A stretch of DNA of 64,000 bases from Chelativorans sp. (lineage in GTDB: Bacteria; Pseudomonadota; Alphaproteobacteria; Rhizobiales; Rhizobiaceae): positions 1 through 64,000 of the forward strand of contig NZ_JAPSLH010000001.1 of assembly GCF_031180965.1 (NCBI RefSeq), given 5' to 3'. The notes under the pieces were generated by a model. That model saw nothing but the letters and a program-made list of their open reading frames with translations. It was not told the origin of the DNA and did not search any database. The position numbers were made by a program, and so were the translations under genes. This document shows positions 43,913-57,023 of this stretch, one piece after another. How positions within the stretch are numbered: position 1 is the stretch's first letter; each line of letters starts with the position of its first letter.

Positions 43913-44869
43913 ATGATCACGATAACTGCCGGCGACGTCGACAGGTGCCTTACCTATCCGGGCCTGGTCGAGACGCTGCGCCGGGCCTTCCGTGCCGGCG
44001 CGGTTCAGCCCGTGCGGCACCACCATGCGGTGAAGCGCCCGCAAGGCGCCGACATCACGCTTCTGCTGATGCCCGCCTGGACGGATTTTTCGCAGGAGCA
44101 GGATGGGCATGTCGGCGTGAAGATCGTCACGGTCTCGCCCGACAACAACAGCATCGGAAAGCCCGCCGTCATGGGCCTTTACCTGCTGATGGACGGCAGG
44201 ACGGGCGAGCCGCAGGCGCTGATCGATGGCCAGCGCCTGACGCTCTGGCGCACCGCCTGCGCCTCGGCGCTCGCCGCTTCCTACCTGGCCCGGGAAGATG
44301 CTTCGCGTTTGCTCCTGGTCGGCGCCGGCGCCCTCTCGACCCACCTCGCCCGCGCCCATGCCAGCCAGCGGCCCATTCGCGAGGTAAGGATCTGGAACCG
44401 AACGCCGGCCAATGCAACAAAGATAGCGGAGGTGCTGCGGGAGGACTGCCTGGACGCCTCCGCTACCGAGGATCTGGATGCGGCGATCGGCTGGGCCGAC
44501 ATCATCTCCTGCGCGACGCTCTCTACCGTGCCCCTGGTCCGTGGCGCGCTCCTGAGGCCCGGGACCCATGTCGATCTCGTCGGCGCCTTTTCGCCGTCCA
44601 TGCGCGAGAGCGACGACGAAGCGGTATCGCGGGCCTTCGTCTTCGTCGATACGCGTGCGGGCGCCACCAAGGAAGCTGGCGACATCGTCCAGGCGATCCA
44701 GTCCGGCGCGCTGACGGCGGAGGGCATCAGGGCAGACCTTTTCGAGCTTGCGCGCGGCGAGAAGAAGGGCCGGCAGAGCGCCGGCGAGATCACCCTGTTC
44801 AAATCCGTCGGCGCGGCCATCGAGGATCTTGCCGCCGGCATCGCCGTATACCGCGCCTTCCGGGCCTGA
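43913..44869 (+). CDS. Ornithine cyclodeaminase/mu-crystallin family protein
   Basis: A 318-residue NAD(P)-binding protein of the OCD/mu-crystallin family. The Rossmann loop LLVGAGALSTHLARAH lies near 136-151, and conserved GVKIVTVSPDNN and SALAASYLAR segments precede it. Members include ornithine cyclodeaminases and ketimine or delta1-pyrroline-2-carboxylate reductases; which applies here is not visible. The ATG at 43913 is ten bases after the LapA-like stop. Confidence 0.9.
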   Translation: MITITAGDVDRCLTYPGLVETLRRAFRAGAVQPVRHHHAVKRPQGADITLLLMPAWTDFSQEQDGHVGVKIVTVSPDNNSIGKPAVMGLYLLMDGRTGEPQALIDGQRLTLWRTACASALAASYLAREDASRLLLVGAGALSTHLARAHASQRPIREVRIWNRTPANATKIAEVLREDCLDASATEDLDAAIGWADIISCATLSTVPLVRGALLRPGTHVDLVGAFSPSMRESDDEAVSRAFVFVDTRAGATKEAGDIVQAIQSGALTAEGIRADLFELARGEKKGRQSAGEITLFKSVGAAIEDLAAGIAVYRAFRA

Positions 44870-44947
44870 GCTCGCCGGCCACGCTTGTTGCACGTGCCAG
44901 AACCCTATGGCAGAAGCGGCGAGGCGCCCAAACCTCCGGAGCCCTTG

Positions 44948-45952
44948 TTGAAGCCGTCGCGAGACAGGAATCGCCAGAACCGCCAGCGCAATGAAACCCT
45001 CGAGAGGCCTAAACCTCCCGCGGCGCCGCGCCTGGCTGGCCGCAGGCCGGGCCCGCTGCCGGAGGAGCGGCTGCCGCTCATCCTCGAAGTGCTGCCGGAC
45101 GAGGACTACGCGCTTCTTGATTCGGGCGCGGGACGCAAGCTTGAGCAATACGGCCCCTACCGCATCATCCGCCCGGAGGGTCAGGCCATCTGGCAGCCCG
45201 CCTGGGAGGGGGCCGAGTGGGAAAGGGCGGACGCCATCTTCACCGGCGATACGGATGAGGAAGGGCTGGGCCGCTGGCGCTTTCCGCGCGTGCCCCTCGG
45301 CGAGACCTGGCCCATGCGCCACGACGGGATCGCCTATCTCGGCCGTTTCACCTCCTTCCGCCATGTCGGCGTCTTCCCCGAGCAGGCGCCGCATTGGGCG
45401 CATATGCGCGGGCTCATCGAGGAGGCGCGGAGGCCCATTAAGGTGCTGAACCTCTTCGGCTATACCGGCCTTGCATCGCTGGTGGCTGCCCGTGCGGGCG
45501 CGCAAGTCACCCATGTGGACGCTTCTAAGAAGGCGATCGGCTGGGCGCGCGAGAACCAGGAGATGGCCGGCCTGTCCGACCGGCCGATCCGCTGGATCTG
45601 CGAGGACGCCGTCAAATTCGCCGAGCGCGAGGCGCGGCGCGGCAATGGCTATGACATCATTCTCCTTGACCCTCCCGCTTACGGGCGGGGCCCGAAGGGG
45701 GAGGTGTGGCAGCTTTTCGAGGACTTGCCGGGACTGGTGGAGACCTGCCGTGCGATCCTCTCGCCCAAGCCCCTTGCCGTGGTGCTGACCGCCTATTCGA
45801 TCCGCGCCTCCTTCTTCGCCATCCACACGTTGATGCGCGACAGCTTCGCCGGCATGGGCGGGCGCGTAGAATCCGGCGAGCTCGTCATCCGCGAAAAATC
45901 CGCCGGCCGGGCGCTCTCCACCTCGCTCTTTTCCCGCTGGGTCGCCCGATGA
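44948..45952 (+). CDS. Class I SAM-dependent rRNA methyltransferase (RlmI-like)
   Basis: A 334-residue methyltransferase. The SAM site is VLNLFGYTGLASLVAARAGA (about residue 170), with the acidic loop THVDASKKAIGWAREN and the catalytic LLDPPAYGRGPKGE. This matches the RlmI/RlmK-type family acting on 23S rRNA. The exact start is uncertain: a TTG at 44948 has a GGAG eight bases upstream, while the frame is open to 44885. Its stop overlaps the next gene by four bases (ATGA). Confidence 0.85.
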   Translation: MKPSRDRNRQNRQRNETLERPKPPAAPRLAGRRPGPLPEERLPLILEVLPDEDYALLDSGAGRKLEQYGPYRIIRPEGQAIWQPAWEGAEWERADAIFTGDTDEEGLGRWRFPRVPLGETWPMRHDGIAYLGRFTSFRHVGVFPEQAPHWAHMRGLIEEARRPIKVLNLFGYTGLASLVAARAGAQVTHVDASKKAIGWARENQEMAGLSDRPIRWICEDAVKFAEREARRGNGYDIILLDPPAYGRGPKGEVWQLFEDLPGLVETCRAILSPKPLAVVLTAYSIRASFFAIHTLMRDSFAGMGGRVESGELVIREKSAGRALSTSLFSRWVAR

Positions 45953-46803
45953 GCGGCGAGAAGGACATCCGTGCGCCAGGCCGCGTGAAGGAGGTTACGA
46001 GCCTCTCCAACCCACTGATCAAGGAGATCAAGGCGCTCGCCTTGAAGAAATACCGCGACCGCGAGCGCACCTTCATGGCCGAGGGGCTGAAGCTGGTGCT
46101 CGACGCGCTCGACGCCGGCTGGACGATCCGCACGCTCATCTATGCCAAGGCGGGGCGCGGCAATGCCACCGTGGAGAAAGCCGCGGCGCGCACCGTGGCG
46201 GCCGGCGGCCTCGTGCTGGAAGTCAGCGAGAAGGTCCTTTCCGCCGTTACCCGGCGCGACAACCCGCAGATGGTCGTGGGCGTCTTCGAGCAGCGCTACC
46301 GCCCGCTGGAGGAGATCCGCCCTGCCGCCGGCGATGTCTGGGTGGCGCTCGACCGCGTGCGCGATCCGGGCAATCTCGGCACCATTATCCGCACCGTGGA
46401 TGCGGTCGGCGCAAGGGGCGTGGTCCTGGTCGGCGAGTGCACCGACCCTTTTTCCATCGAGACGGTGCGCGCCACCATGGGCTCCCTCTTCTCCGTCCCG
46501 CTCGCCCGGGCCGAAGAGGAAGCCTTCCTTGCCTGGCGGAAGGATTTCGCGGGGCTGGTCGTCGGCACGCATTTGAAGGGCGCGGTTGATTTCCGCAAGC
46601 TGGACTATTCGTCAGGTCCGGTCCTGCTTCTCATGGGCAACGAGCAGCAGGGTCTCGCGGACAGGCTCGCGCAAAGCTGCGATCGGCTCGTACGCATCCC
46701 TCAGGCCGGCCGGGCCGATTCCTTGAACCTCGCCGTCGCCACCGGTGTGATGCTTTACGAGATCCGCCGGGCGGCGCTGCCCGCTACACCGGAGACTGCC
46801 TGA
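45949..46803 (+). CDS. TrmH-family (SpoU) RNA methyltransferase
   Basis: A 284-residue 2'-O-ribose methyltransferase. The N-terminal substrate-binding domain (to about 105) leads to the knotted SPOUT domain with NLGTIIRTVDAVGARGVVLV, LLLMGNEQQGL and IPQAGRADSLNLAVATGVMLYE. Such enzymes methylate 23S rRNA or tRNA; the target is not certain. The ATG at 45949 overlaps the preceding stop. It ends directly before lspA, so three genes (45.0-47.3 kb) form a tight cluster. Confidence 0.92.
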   Translation: MSGEKDIRAPGRVKEVTSLSNPLIKEIKALALKKYRDRERTFMAEGLKLVLDALDAGWTIRTLIYAKAGRGNATVEKAAARTVAAGGLVLEVSEKVLSAVTRRDNPQMVVGVFEQRYRPLEEIRPAAGDVWVALDRVRDPGNLGTIIRTVDAVGARGVVLVGECTDPFSIETVRATMGSLFSVPLARAEEEAFLAWRKDFAGLVVGTHLKGAVDFRKLDYSSGPVLLLMGNEQQGLADRLAQSCDRLVRIPQAGRADSLNLAVATGVMLYEIRRAALPATPETA

Positions 46804-47286
46804 ATGAAGCTTCGCCAGACCATGCCCTATGCCGCGGTGGTTCTTGTCGCGGCTTTGCTCGACCAGGCAGTGAAGGCGGTCGTGGAGGCGCGCCTGCCGC
46901 TGCATGAGCAGGTGGACATTCTTCCGTTCCTCGCCCTTCTCCACTCCCGGAATACGGGCGTTGCCTTCTCATTCCTCTCCGGCGTCGGCGGCTTTTGGCT
47001 GAGCCTCCTGGTGCTCGGCATCATCCTCTTGATTGCCATTCTGGCCCTGCGGACCGATTCGACACAGCTCCTGGCGAGGCTCGGCTTTGCGCTCATCCTG
47101 GGCGGCGCCGTCGGCAATCTGATCGACCGCGCAGTGCGCGGCTATGTGGTGGATTACGTCTATTTCCACACCCCCGCCTGGTCCTTTGCTATCTTCAATC
47201 TCGCCGACGCCTTCATCACCGTCGGCGCATGCCTCGTGATCGTCGAAGAGCTTTTAGACTGGCGCCGCCAGAAGGCGGAAGGCTAG
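46804..47286 (+). CDS. lspA: Signal peptidase II
   Basis: A 160-residue inner-membrane aspartic protease that removes lipoprotein signal peptides. Conserved blocks are HSRNTGVAFSF, GGAVGNLIDRAVRGYVVDYV (first catalytic Asp) and FNLADAFITVG (second catalytic Asp), with four membrane segments. The ATG follows the preceding stop with no gap. It would process the small lipoprotein at 10.3 kb, if that gene is expressed. Confidence 0.95.
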   Translation: MKLRQTMPYAAVVLVAALLDQAVKAVVEARLPLHEQVDILPFLALLHSRNTGVAFSFLSGVGGFWLSLLVLGIILLIAILALRTDSTQLLARLGFALILGGAVGNLIDRAVRGYVVDYVYFHTPAWSFAIFNLADAFITVGACLVIVEELLDWRRQKAEG

Positions 47287-47374
47287 GAGCCTCGGCGTGG
47301 CCGGCGCCCGCCATTGACGTTCCGCGCGCCCCGTCCCACAGTCCGCGGGAAGATTGGGTGTCCGGAGTAGCGCC

Positions 47375-48364
47375 ATGAGCGAGCGTTTCGAAGCCGTGCT
47401 CATCACCCGCGACGAGGAGAAGAGACAGTGCGTCGCCATCGTGGAATTGGGCGAGGACGATCTGATGCCGGGTGATGTCACCGTCGCGGTGGAGGCCACC
47501 ACGGTCAACTACAAGGATGGCCTCGCCATCACAGGCAAGTCGCCGGTGGTGCGCCGCTTCCCCATGATCCCCGGCGTCGATTTCGCCGGAACGGTGATCC
47601 GCTCCAGCCATCGCGACTGGCGGGAGGGCGACAAAGTCATCCTCAATGGCTGGGGCGTCGGCGAGGTCCACTATGGCGCCTATGCGGGCGGCGCCCGCGT
47701 CAGCGGCGATTGGCTGGTGCCGCTGCCGCAGGGCATGACGGCGCGGGAGGCCATGGCGATCGGTACGGCCGGGTATACGGCCATGCTCTGCGTCATGGCG
47801 CTGGAGCGCCAGGGGATTTCGCCTGACCGTGGCGCAGTCGTCGTCACGGGCGCGGCGGGCGGCGTCGGCTCCATTGCCGTCTCCCTTCTGGCGCGGCTCG
47901 GTTATGTCGTGGTGGCGTCCACCGGCCGCACCTCCGAGGAGGCGTATCTGAAGGATCTCGGCGCGCACGAGATCATACCGCGCGACGAGCTTTCTGGGCC
48001 TGCCCGCCCTCTTGGCAAGGAGCGCTGGGCAGGCGGCATCGATGCCGTCGGTAGCCATACCCTTGCCAATGTGCTGTCCATGACCTGCTATGGCGGCGCA
48101 GTCGCAGCCTGCGGCATGGCGCAGGGCATGGACCTGCCGGCCACGGTCGCCCCCTTCATTTTGCGCGGCGTCTCCCTCATCGGCGTCGATTCCGTCATGG
48201 CGCCAAAGTCCCTGCGGCTGGAGGCCTGGAGTCGCCTTGCCGGGGAGCTGGATCGCCGCAAGCTCGCGGTTCTGTCCAGCACGATAGGCTTTCGTGATGT
48301 GATCAAGGCGGCTGAGGACATCGTCGCCGGGCGGGTCCGCGGCCGGCTCGTCGTCGAGATGTAG
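47375..48364 (+). CDS. acuI: Acrylyl-CoA reductase-type MDR oxidoreductase (AcuI/YhdH family)
   Basis: A 329-residue zinc-independent medium-chain reductase. [20 protein letters not shown] and [12 protein letters not shown] near the N-terminus and the NADPH loop [20 protein letters not shown] (about 150-170) match YhdH/AcuI proteins, which reduce acryloyl-CoA to propionyl-CoA. The assignment to AcuI is by family and not proved. The start at 47375 has CGGAG upstream; the frame extends to 47354. Confidence 0.87.
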   Translation: MSERFEAVLITRDEEKRQCVAIVELGEDDLMPGDVTVAVEATTVNYKDGLAITGKSPVVRRFPMIPGVDFAGTVIRSSHRDWREGDKVILNGWGVGEVHYGAYAGGARVSGDWLVPLPQGMTAREAMAIGTAGYTAMLCVMALERQGISPDRGAVVVTGAAGGVGSIAVSLLARLGYVVVASTGRTSEEAYLKDLGAHEIIPRDELSGPARPLGKERWAGGIDAVGSHTLANVLSMTCYGGAVAACGMAQGMDLPATVAPFILRGVSLIGVDSVMAPKSLRLEAWSRLAGELDRRKLAVLSSTIGFRDVIKAAEDIVAGRVRGRLVVEM

Positions 48365-48421
48365 GAGAAAACGCGGCAAGGGCGTAACATTCCGTAAGTC
48401 TTGCCGGATTAACGTGTCGGC

Positions 48422-50671
<2,250 letters not shown>

Positions 50672-50951
50672 TTTGAAACGCCCCTGCGGCTACGCTATAT
50701 GAAGCGGTGTGCCTTTGCGCGCCCGTTTTGGCATTCGCATAGGTTCGTTCCTGGTATTGCAGGCCGATATGACCTGATGGAACGTCGGCGGCAGATCGAC
50801 AAGGACTTGCCGAGATCAAGCCGGAACTGCCTGAAGACTAAATCATGGGAATGCTGGGAGGCAGTCGATTGTAAGCCGGCCAGTTTCCTGTCATGGTTCT
50901 GTCGCAGCTTGTCTCTATTGCCGCATCATTGCTGTGTGAGGAGAATCAGCC

Positions 50952-51836
50952 GTGCAGAACGTGACGCTGAAGTCGACCGTTCACCATCAAGGCGCGGACA
51001 AGCTGGCGCTGCTGAAAACTGGTGCGCCGGAAGAGAGTCCCGTACTGGGCAGGATAGGCTCCCTCGAAGTGCGCCTGGCGCGGGGCGCCGATGAGGTCGC
51101 CGCGGCGCAGTCCGTGCGGTTCCGGGTTTTCTTCCAGGAACTCGGCGCCAGGATGTCCTCGCTGCAAATGGCGGAGGAACGGGATGCCGACCGGTTCGAT
51201 GCGATCTGCGATCATCTGCTTGTCGTCGATACGGCCCTTCCGGGTTCCGGGCACGACCGCATTGTCGGCACGTACAGGCTCCTTCCACAGGAGCAGGCGC
51301 TTGCCTCGGGCGGCTTCTATTCCGAAAGCGAGTTCGAGCTGATGCGCCTTCTGGAACGGCATCCGGGGCGGCGCTTCCTCGAGCTCGGCCGTTCCTGTGT
51401 TTTGCCGGCTTACCGGTCCAAGCGCACCATTGAGCTTCTGTGGCAGGGCATCTGGGCCTACTGCCGGCGCGGCAATATCGACGTGATGACCGGCTGCGCC
51501 TCTTTCCATGGCACGCTGCCCGCGGCCCACGCGCAGGCGCTCTCTTTCCTGGCTCATTTCTGCCAGGCCGATGGCCCCTGGTATGTACGCGCTCGGGCCG
51601 ACCGCTACGTTTCCATGGACCTGATGCCGAGCGAGGCGGTGGACGCCAGGGCCGCACTTTCCGCAATGCCCCCGCTTATCAAGGGTTACCTGCGGCTAGG
51701 CGCCAAATTCGGCGACGGCTGCGTGATCGACCGCGAGTTCCGCACCACGGACGTTCTTGTCGTTCTGCCGGTCGAAGCGATCTCCGAGCGCTATATCGCC
51801 TATTACGGTTCAGAGGCGGAGCGCTTCGCCGCGTGA
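50952..51836 (+). CDS. olsB: L-ornithine N-alpha-acyltransferase
   Basis: A 294-residue OlsB/GNAT-like acyltransferase that makes lyso-ornithine lipid from ornithine and 3-hydroxyacyl-ACP. LEVRLARGADEVAAAQSVRFRVFF, ELGRSCVLPAYRSKRTIELLW and TGCASFHGTLP are characteristic of the family. The start is a GTG at 50952 with GAGGAG about seven bases upstream. The 280-base gap before it has no gene that I could see. The partner OlsA is not beside it. Ornithine lipids replace phospholipids under phosphate limitation in this group. Confidence 0.9.
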   Translation: MQNVTLKSTVHHQGADKLALLKTGAPEESPVLGRIGSLEVRLARGADEVAAAQSVRFRVFFQELGARMSSLQMAEERDADRFDAICDHLLVVDTALPGSGHDRIVGTYRLLPQEQALASGGFYSESEFELMRLLERHPGRRFLELGRSCVLPAYRSKRTIELLWQGIWAYCRRGNIDVMTGCASFHGTLPAAHAQALSFLAHFCQADGPWYVRARADRYVSMDLMPSEAVDARAALSAMPPLIKGYLRLGAKFGDGCVIDREFRTTDVLVVLPVEAISERYIAYYGSEAERFAA

Positions 51837-51880
51837 GAACGGGCGTCTCTGGCGAGACACCGTCCAGCAGCCCTGCCGCC

Positions 51881-54166
51881 TCACCCGCCTGCGCTATACG
51901 CCGCTATGGCCGCCATATTGACGATGTCGGAATCCTTTGCGCCCAGCGAGACGATCTGCACCGGCTTGTTGAGCCCCACAAGCAGCGGCCCGATCACAGT
52001 CGAGCCGCCCAGTTCCTGCAGCATCTTCGTCGAGATCGAGGCCGAATGGAATGCCGGCATCACCAGCACATTGGCCGGCCCTGAAAGGCGGCAGAAGGGA
52101 TACTGCTGCATGATCTGCGGGTTCAGCGCCACATCGGCCGCCATCTCGCCGTCATATTCGAAATCGACCCGCCGCCTGTCGAGGATATTCACCGCCTCCT
52201 GCACGCGCTCGCTGCGCTCGCCGGGCGGATGGCCGAAGGTGGAGTAGGCGAGCATGGCGACGCGCGGCTCATACCCCATGCGCCTGGCGAAACTCGCCGC
52301 CTCCTCCGCGATGTCGGCGATCTGGTTGGCATCGGGCATGTCATGCACGGCGGTATCCGCGACGAGGACCGTGCGGCCGCGCGCCAGCACGATGGAAACG
52401 CCGATGACGCGGTGGCCGGGCCGCGCATCGATCACGCGGCGCACGTCGTCGAGCGCGGTGGAGTAGTTCCGCGTCACCCCGGTCACGACCCCGTCCGCAT
52501 CGCCCAGCGCCACCATGCAGGCGGCGAAATGGTTGCGGTCGTTGTTGATGAGCCGCTGGCAGTCGCGGAAGAGATAGCCCTTCCGCTGCAGGCGCTCGTA
52601 GAGATAGTCGGCATAGATGCCGTTGCGGCGCGAAAGCCTGGCATTGATGATCTCGATGCCTGGCCGCGCAAGGTCGACGCCGGCATTCCTTGCCGTCTCG
52701 CGGATGCGCTCCTCGCGCCCGAGCAGGATGGCGGTGCCGAGCCTCTGGTTCACATAGGAGACCGCCGCGCGCATCACCTGCTCCTCCTCGCCCTCGGCGA
52801 AGACGATGCGCTTCGGCTGGCGCCGCACCCGGTCATGGATGCGCTGCAGCGTGGAGGCGATCGGGTCGCGCCGGGCGGAAAGCTCCTGCTCGTATTTTTC
52901 GAGATCGAGGATCGGGCGGCGCGCAACGCCCGAATCCATCGCCGCCTTGGCCACGGCGACCGGCACGGCGGTGATCAGCCGCGGGTCGAAGGGCACGGGG
53001 ATGATGTAGTTGGGCCCGTATTTCGGCCGGTTGCCCTGATAGGCCGCGGCCACGTCGTCCGGCACGTCCTGGCGGGCTAGCGCCGCAAGCGCCTCGGCCG
53101 CCGCCACCTTCATCGCGTCATTGATCGTGGTCGACCGCACGTCGAGCGCCCCGCGGAAGATATAGGGGAAGCCGAGCACATTGTTGACCTGGTTCGGATA
53201 GTCGGACCGTCCGGTCGCCATGATCGCATCGGTGCGGATTTCCACCACCTCCTCCGGCGTGATTTCCGGATCTGGATTGGCCATGGCGAAGATGATCGGG
53301 TTCTTCGCCATGGACTGCACCATGGCGGGCGTCAGTGCGCCTTTGGCGGAAAGCCCGAAGAAGACATCCGCTCCCTCCAGCGCCTCCGCCAGCGTACGCT
53401 TGTCGGTCTCCACGGCATGGGCCGACTTCCACTGGTTCATACCCTCCGTGCGGCCCCTGTAGACCACGCCCTTGGTGTCGCAGAGGATGATGTTTTCCGG
53501 CGTGAAGCCGATGGATTTCGCCAGCTCGATGCAGGCGATGCCGGCCGCCCCTGCGCCGTTGCAGACGAGCTTCGTCGTCTTCATGTCGCGTCCGGTCAGA
53601 TCCAGCGCATTGATGAGGCCGGCTATGGCGATGATGGCCGTGCCGTGCTGGTCGTCATGGAAGACGGGAATGTCCATGAGCTCGCGCAGCCGCGTCTCGA
53701 TCACGAAGCATTCCGGCGCCTTGATGTCTTCCAGATTGATGCCGCCGAAGGAGGGGCCGAGCAGCCTGACGCAGTTGACGAACTCGTCCGCATCTTCCGT
53801 ATCGACCTCCAGATCGATGGAATCGACATCGGCAAAGCGCTTGAAGAGCACCGCCTTGCCTTCCATCACCGGCTTGGAGGCGAGCGCGCCGAGATTGCCG
53901 AGGCCGAGAATGGCGGTGCCGTTGGAGATAACGGCGACCAGATTGCCCCTGGTGGTGTAGTCGAAGGCGCGGCTCGGGTCCTCCGCGATCGCCTTCACGG
54001 GCACGGCCACGCCCGGGGAATAGGCGAGCGACAGGTCGCGCTGGGTGGCCATCGGCTTGGTGGGGTTGATCTCCAGCTTGCCGGGCCGCCCCATGGCGTG
54101 GAAGTCGAGCGCCTCCTGCGGGCTCACCGAGGGTCCCGTCCTGTCGTTCTTCTCCGCTTCCGCCAT
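51881..54166 (-). CDS. maeB: NADP-dependent malic enzyme with phosphotransacetylase-like domain
   Basis: A 761-residue MaeB-type enzyme that makes pyruvate from malate. The malic domain (about 15-430) has LAYSPGVAVPVKAI, FHDDQHGTAIIAIAG and the cofactor loop NGAGAAGIACIELA. The C-terminal domain (about 435-761) resembles phosphate acetyltransferase (for example QRLGTAILLGREERIRE, VRRVIDARPGHRVIGVS); it is regulatory in E. coli MaeB. The ATG at 54166 (MAEAEKND) has GGAGG upstream; the frame is open to 54283. It is divergent from mutS. Confidence 0.95.
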   Translation of the reverse strand: MAEAEKNDRTGPSVSPQEALDFHAMGRPGKLEINPTKPMATQRDLSLAYSPGVAVPVKAIAEDPSRAFDYTTRGNLVAVISNGTAILGLGNLGALASKPVMEGKAVLFKRFADVDSIDLEVDTEDADEFVNCVRLLGPSFGGINLEDIKAPECFVIETRLRELMDIPVFHDDQHGTAIIAIAGLINALDLTGRDMKTTKLVCNGAGAAGIACIELAKSIGFTPENIILCDTKGVVYRGRTEGMNQWKSAHAVETDKRTLAEALEGADVFFGLSAKGALTPAMVQSMAKNPIIFAMANPDPEITPEEVVEIRTDAIMATGRSDYPNQVNNVLGFPYIFRGALDVRSTTINDAMKVAAAEALAALARQDVPDDVAAAYQGNRPKYGPNYIIPVPFDPRLITAVPVAVAKAAMDSGVARRPILDLEKYEQELSARRDPIASTLQRIHDRVRRQPKRIVFAEGEEEQVMRAAVSYVNQRLGTAILLGREERIRETARNAGVDLARPGIEIINARLSRRNGIYADYLYERLQRKGYLFRDCQRLINNDRNHFAACMVALGDADGVVTGVTRNYSTALDDVRRVIDARPGHRVIGVSIVLARGRTVLVADTAVHDMPDANQIADIAEEAASFARRMGYEPRVAMLAYSTFGHPPGERSERVQEAVNILDRRRVDFEYDGEMAADVALNPQIMQQYPFCRLSGPANVLVMPAFHSASISTKMLQELGGSTVIGPLLVGLNKPVQIVSLGAKDSDIVNMAAIAAYSAGG

Positions 54167-54282
54167 GTCTTCCCGCCTCCCCGATCGGCTTCCTGTGGAG
54201 TTTTGCCGAACACGGGTGCATAAGGCTAGATTTGCAGTAGGTAAATGGCCAGGCAGAGCGAAACTGCTTCTAGGGGCGCCCA

Positions 54283-57006
54283 TTGAACCACGAGAGCCCG
54301 ATGCGTGGAGTTGAGGTCGCGGCCGTGCCGTTGGCCGCCGAGGGCGCCACGCCCATGATGCAGCAATATATCGAGATCAAGGCTGCCAATGCGGACTGCC
54401 TGCTCTTCTACCGCATGGGCGATTTCTACGAGCTCTTCTTTGATGACGCGGAGATTGCAAGCCGCGCGCTTGGCATCACGCTCACGAAGCGCGGCAAGCA
54501 TCAGGGCCAGGACATCCCGATGTGCGGCGTACCCGTGCATGCAGCCGACGACTATCTGCAAAAGCTCATCGCGCTCGGCCATCGCGTCGCCGTATGCGAG
54601 CAGATGGAGGATCCGGCTGAAGCCAGGAAGCGCGGCTACAAATCCGTGGTCCGCCGGGATGTGATCCGCCTCGTCACGCCCGGCACGATCACGGAAGAAA
54701 AGCTGCTCGACCCGTCCCAGGCCAACTACCTGATGGCGCTCGGCCGCGTAAAGGGCGATGGCGGGCAGCAGCTGGCGCTTGCCTGGATCGACATTTCCAC
54801 CGGCGTCTTCCGCGTTGCTTCGACCGCGCCCGACCGGTTGCTCGCCGACATCTGCCGCATCGACCCGCGCGAGTTGATCGTGGCCGAGCCGGTCTACCAC
54901 GACCCGGACCTGCGTCCGGTGTTCGACCTTTTCGACCGCATCGTCGTGCCGCAGCCGCCGACATTCTTCGATTCGGCCAGCGCCGTCATGCGGCTCTCGC
55001 GCTTCTATGGCGTCGTCACCCTGGACGGCTTCGGCCGCTTCTCCCGCGCCGAGCTTTCGGCCATATCCGGCGCTGTCGCCTATGTGGAGAAGACGCAGAA
55101 GGCGGAGCGCCCGCCGCTCGGCCGGCCCGAGCGCGATGAGGACGGCGCGAGCCTTTTCATCGATCCCTCAACCCGCGCCAATCTGGAATTGACGCGCACG
55201 CTGTCGGGCAGCCGCGACGGCAGCCTCCTGAAGGCCATCGACCGTACGGTTACCGGCGCCGGCGGCAGGCTCCTCGCCGAACGGCTGACATCGCCGCTCA
55301 CCGATCCCAGGGCCATTGCCGATCGGCTCGATTCCGTCTCCTTCTTTCTCGACGAGCCGGGCTTGCGCGACGGTCTGCGCGAGCTTCTGAAAGGGGTGCC
55401 GGATATCAGCCGCGCGCTGTCGCGGCTTGCGCTCAATCGCGGCGGCCCACGCGACCTCGGCGCGCTTTCGGCTGGACTCGAAGCGGCCGCCGCCATAGCC
55501 GAGCTCCTCGCCATGAAAGAACTGCCGCTGGAGCTCGCGGCCGCCGTCTCGGCGTTGCAGGCGCTTCCGCAAGAACTTGCCTCTCACCTTGACCGGGCGC
55601 TCTCCGACGACCTTCCGCTCCTGAAGCGGGACGGGGGCTTCCTGCGCGCGGGCTACGATGCTGAGCTCGACGAGATGCGCGCCCTGCGCGACGAATCGCG
55701 CCGCGTCATCGCGGGGATGGAGCGCGACCTCATCGAGGAGACCGGCATCCGCTCCCTCAAAATCCGGCACAACAACATCCTCGGCTACTACATCGAGGTG
55801 ACCGCCAACAACGCCGGAGGCCTGACCGGCACGGATGCGGCTCGCGGCCGCTTCATCCACCGCCAGACCATGGCGAGCGCCATGCGCTTCACCACCACGG
55901 AGCTGGCCGACCTTGAGACCAGGATCGCCAACGCCGCCGACCGGGCGCTCGCCATCGAGCTTGCCGTCTTCGACCGGCTGGTCGGCGAGGTGGTCGCCGC
56001 CTCCGAATCGCTCCGCGCCGCCGCCCAGGCGCTTGCCGTGCTCGATGTCTCCTCCGCGCTCGCCTGCCTGGCCGAGAGCGAATCCTATTGTCGCCCGGCG
56101 GTCGACCTCAGCCTCGACTTCCAGATAGAGGGCGGCCGCCATCCCGTGGTGGAACAGGCGCTGCGCCGGCAGCTCGGCGAGCCCTTTGTGGCCAACGATT
56201 GCGACCTCTCGCCCGCTGATGGTCAGAAGGCCGGAGCCATCTGGCTGCTCACCGGCCCGAATATGGGCGGCAAGTCCACCTTCCTGCGCCAGAACGCGCT
56301 GATCGCCGTGCTCGCCCAGATGGGCTCCTTCGTGCCGGCACGTACCGCGCGCATCGGCGTGGTGGACCGGCTCTTCTCGCGCGTCGGCGCCTCCGACGAT
56401 CTGGCGCGCGGGCGCTCCACCTTCATGGTGGAGATGGTGGAGACCGCCGCCATCCTCAACCAGGCGGGCGAGCGCTCGCTGGTCATCCTCGACGAGATCG
56501 GCCGCGGCACCGCCACCTTCGACGGCCTTTCCATCGCCTGGGCGGCGGTCGAATACCTGTATGAGAAGAACCGCTGCCGGGCGCTCTTCGCCACGCATTT
56601 CCACGAGATGACGGCACTGACCGAAAAGCTGTCGCGGCTTGTCAACGTCACCATGCGGGTGAAGGAGTTCGAGGGCGAGGTCATCTTCCTGCACGAGGTC
56701 GCGCGCGGGGCGGCCGACCGTTCCTACGGCATCCAGGTGGCGCGTCTTGCCGGGCTCCCCCAGCCGGTGGTGGAGCGCGCCCGCGACGTCCTGCATCGCC
56801 TGGAAGCGGGAGAGACGGGCACCAAGGCCGCGCGCATCGTCGATGACCTGCCGCTCTTCTCCGCCGCCATCCGTCGCGAGCCGTCGCAGCGCAAAGCCCC
56901 TGACCGCCTGCGGGAAGAGCTGACCGTGCTTAACCCGGACGATATGTCTCCGCGCGAGGCGCTGGAGGCGCTCTATCGCCTGAAGCAGCTGACGCAGGAG
57001 GGGTGA
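54283..57006 (+). CDS. mutS: DNA mismatch repair protein MutS
   Basis: A 907-residue mismatch sensor. The mismatch-reading Phe-x-Glu is in [12 protein letters not shown] (about residue 43-50). The ATPase at the C-terminus has Walker [14 protein letters not shown] (about 657), [13 protein letters not shown] and the ATHFHEM motif. The start is a TTG at 54283 (MNHESP, a pattern I expect in relatives); ATG at 54301 is the alternative. No mutL is nearby. The usual downstream order mutS-glnD-murJ-trpS is kept, with an inverted gene inserted after mutS. Confidence 0.96.
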   Translation: MNHESPMRGVEVAAVPLAAEGATPMMQQYIEIKAANADCLLFYRMGDFYELFFDDAEIASRALGITLTKRGKHQGQDIPMCGVPVHAADDYLQKLIALGHRVAVCEQMEDPAEARKRGYKSVVRRDVIRLVTPGTITEEKLLDPSQANYLMALGRVKGDGGQQLALAWIDISTGVFRVASTAPDRLLADICRIDPRELIVAEPVYHDPDLRPVFDLFDRIVVPQPPTFFDSASAVMRLSRFYGVVTLDGFGRFSRAELSAISGAVAYVEKTQKAERPPLGRPERDEDGASLFIDPSTRANLELTRTLSGSRDGSLLKAIDRTVTGAGGRLLAERLTSPLTDPRAIADRLDSVSFFLDEPGLRDGLRELLKGVPDISRALSRLALNRGGPRDLGALSAGLEAAAAIAELLAMKELPLELAAAVSALQALPQELASHLDRALSDDLPLLKRDGGFLRAGYDAELDEMRALRDESRRVIAGMERDLIEETGIRSLKIRHNNILGYYIEVTANNAGGLTGTDAARGRFIHRQTMASAMRFTTTELADLETRIANAADRALAIELAVFDRLVGEVVAASESLRAAAQALAVLDVSSALACLAESESYCRPAVDLSLDFQIEGGRHPVVEQALRRQLGEPFVANDCDLSPADGQKAGAIWLLTGPNMGGKSTFLRQNALIAVLAQMGSFVPARTARIGVVDRLFSRVGASDDLARGRSTFMVEMVETAAILNQAGERSLVILDEIGRGTATFDGLSIAWAAVEYLYEKNRCRALFATHFHEMTALTEKLSRLVNVTMRVKEFEGEVIFLHEVARGAADRSYGIQVARLAGLPQPVVERARDVLHRLEAGETGTKAARIVDDLPLFSAAIRREPSQRKAPDRLREELTVLNPDDMSPREALEALYRLKQLTQEG

Positions 57007-57023
57007 AGGGCGCAACATGGTCC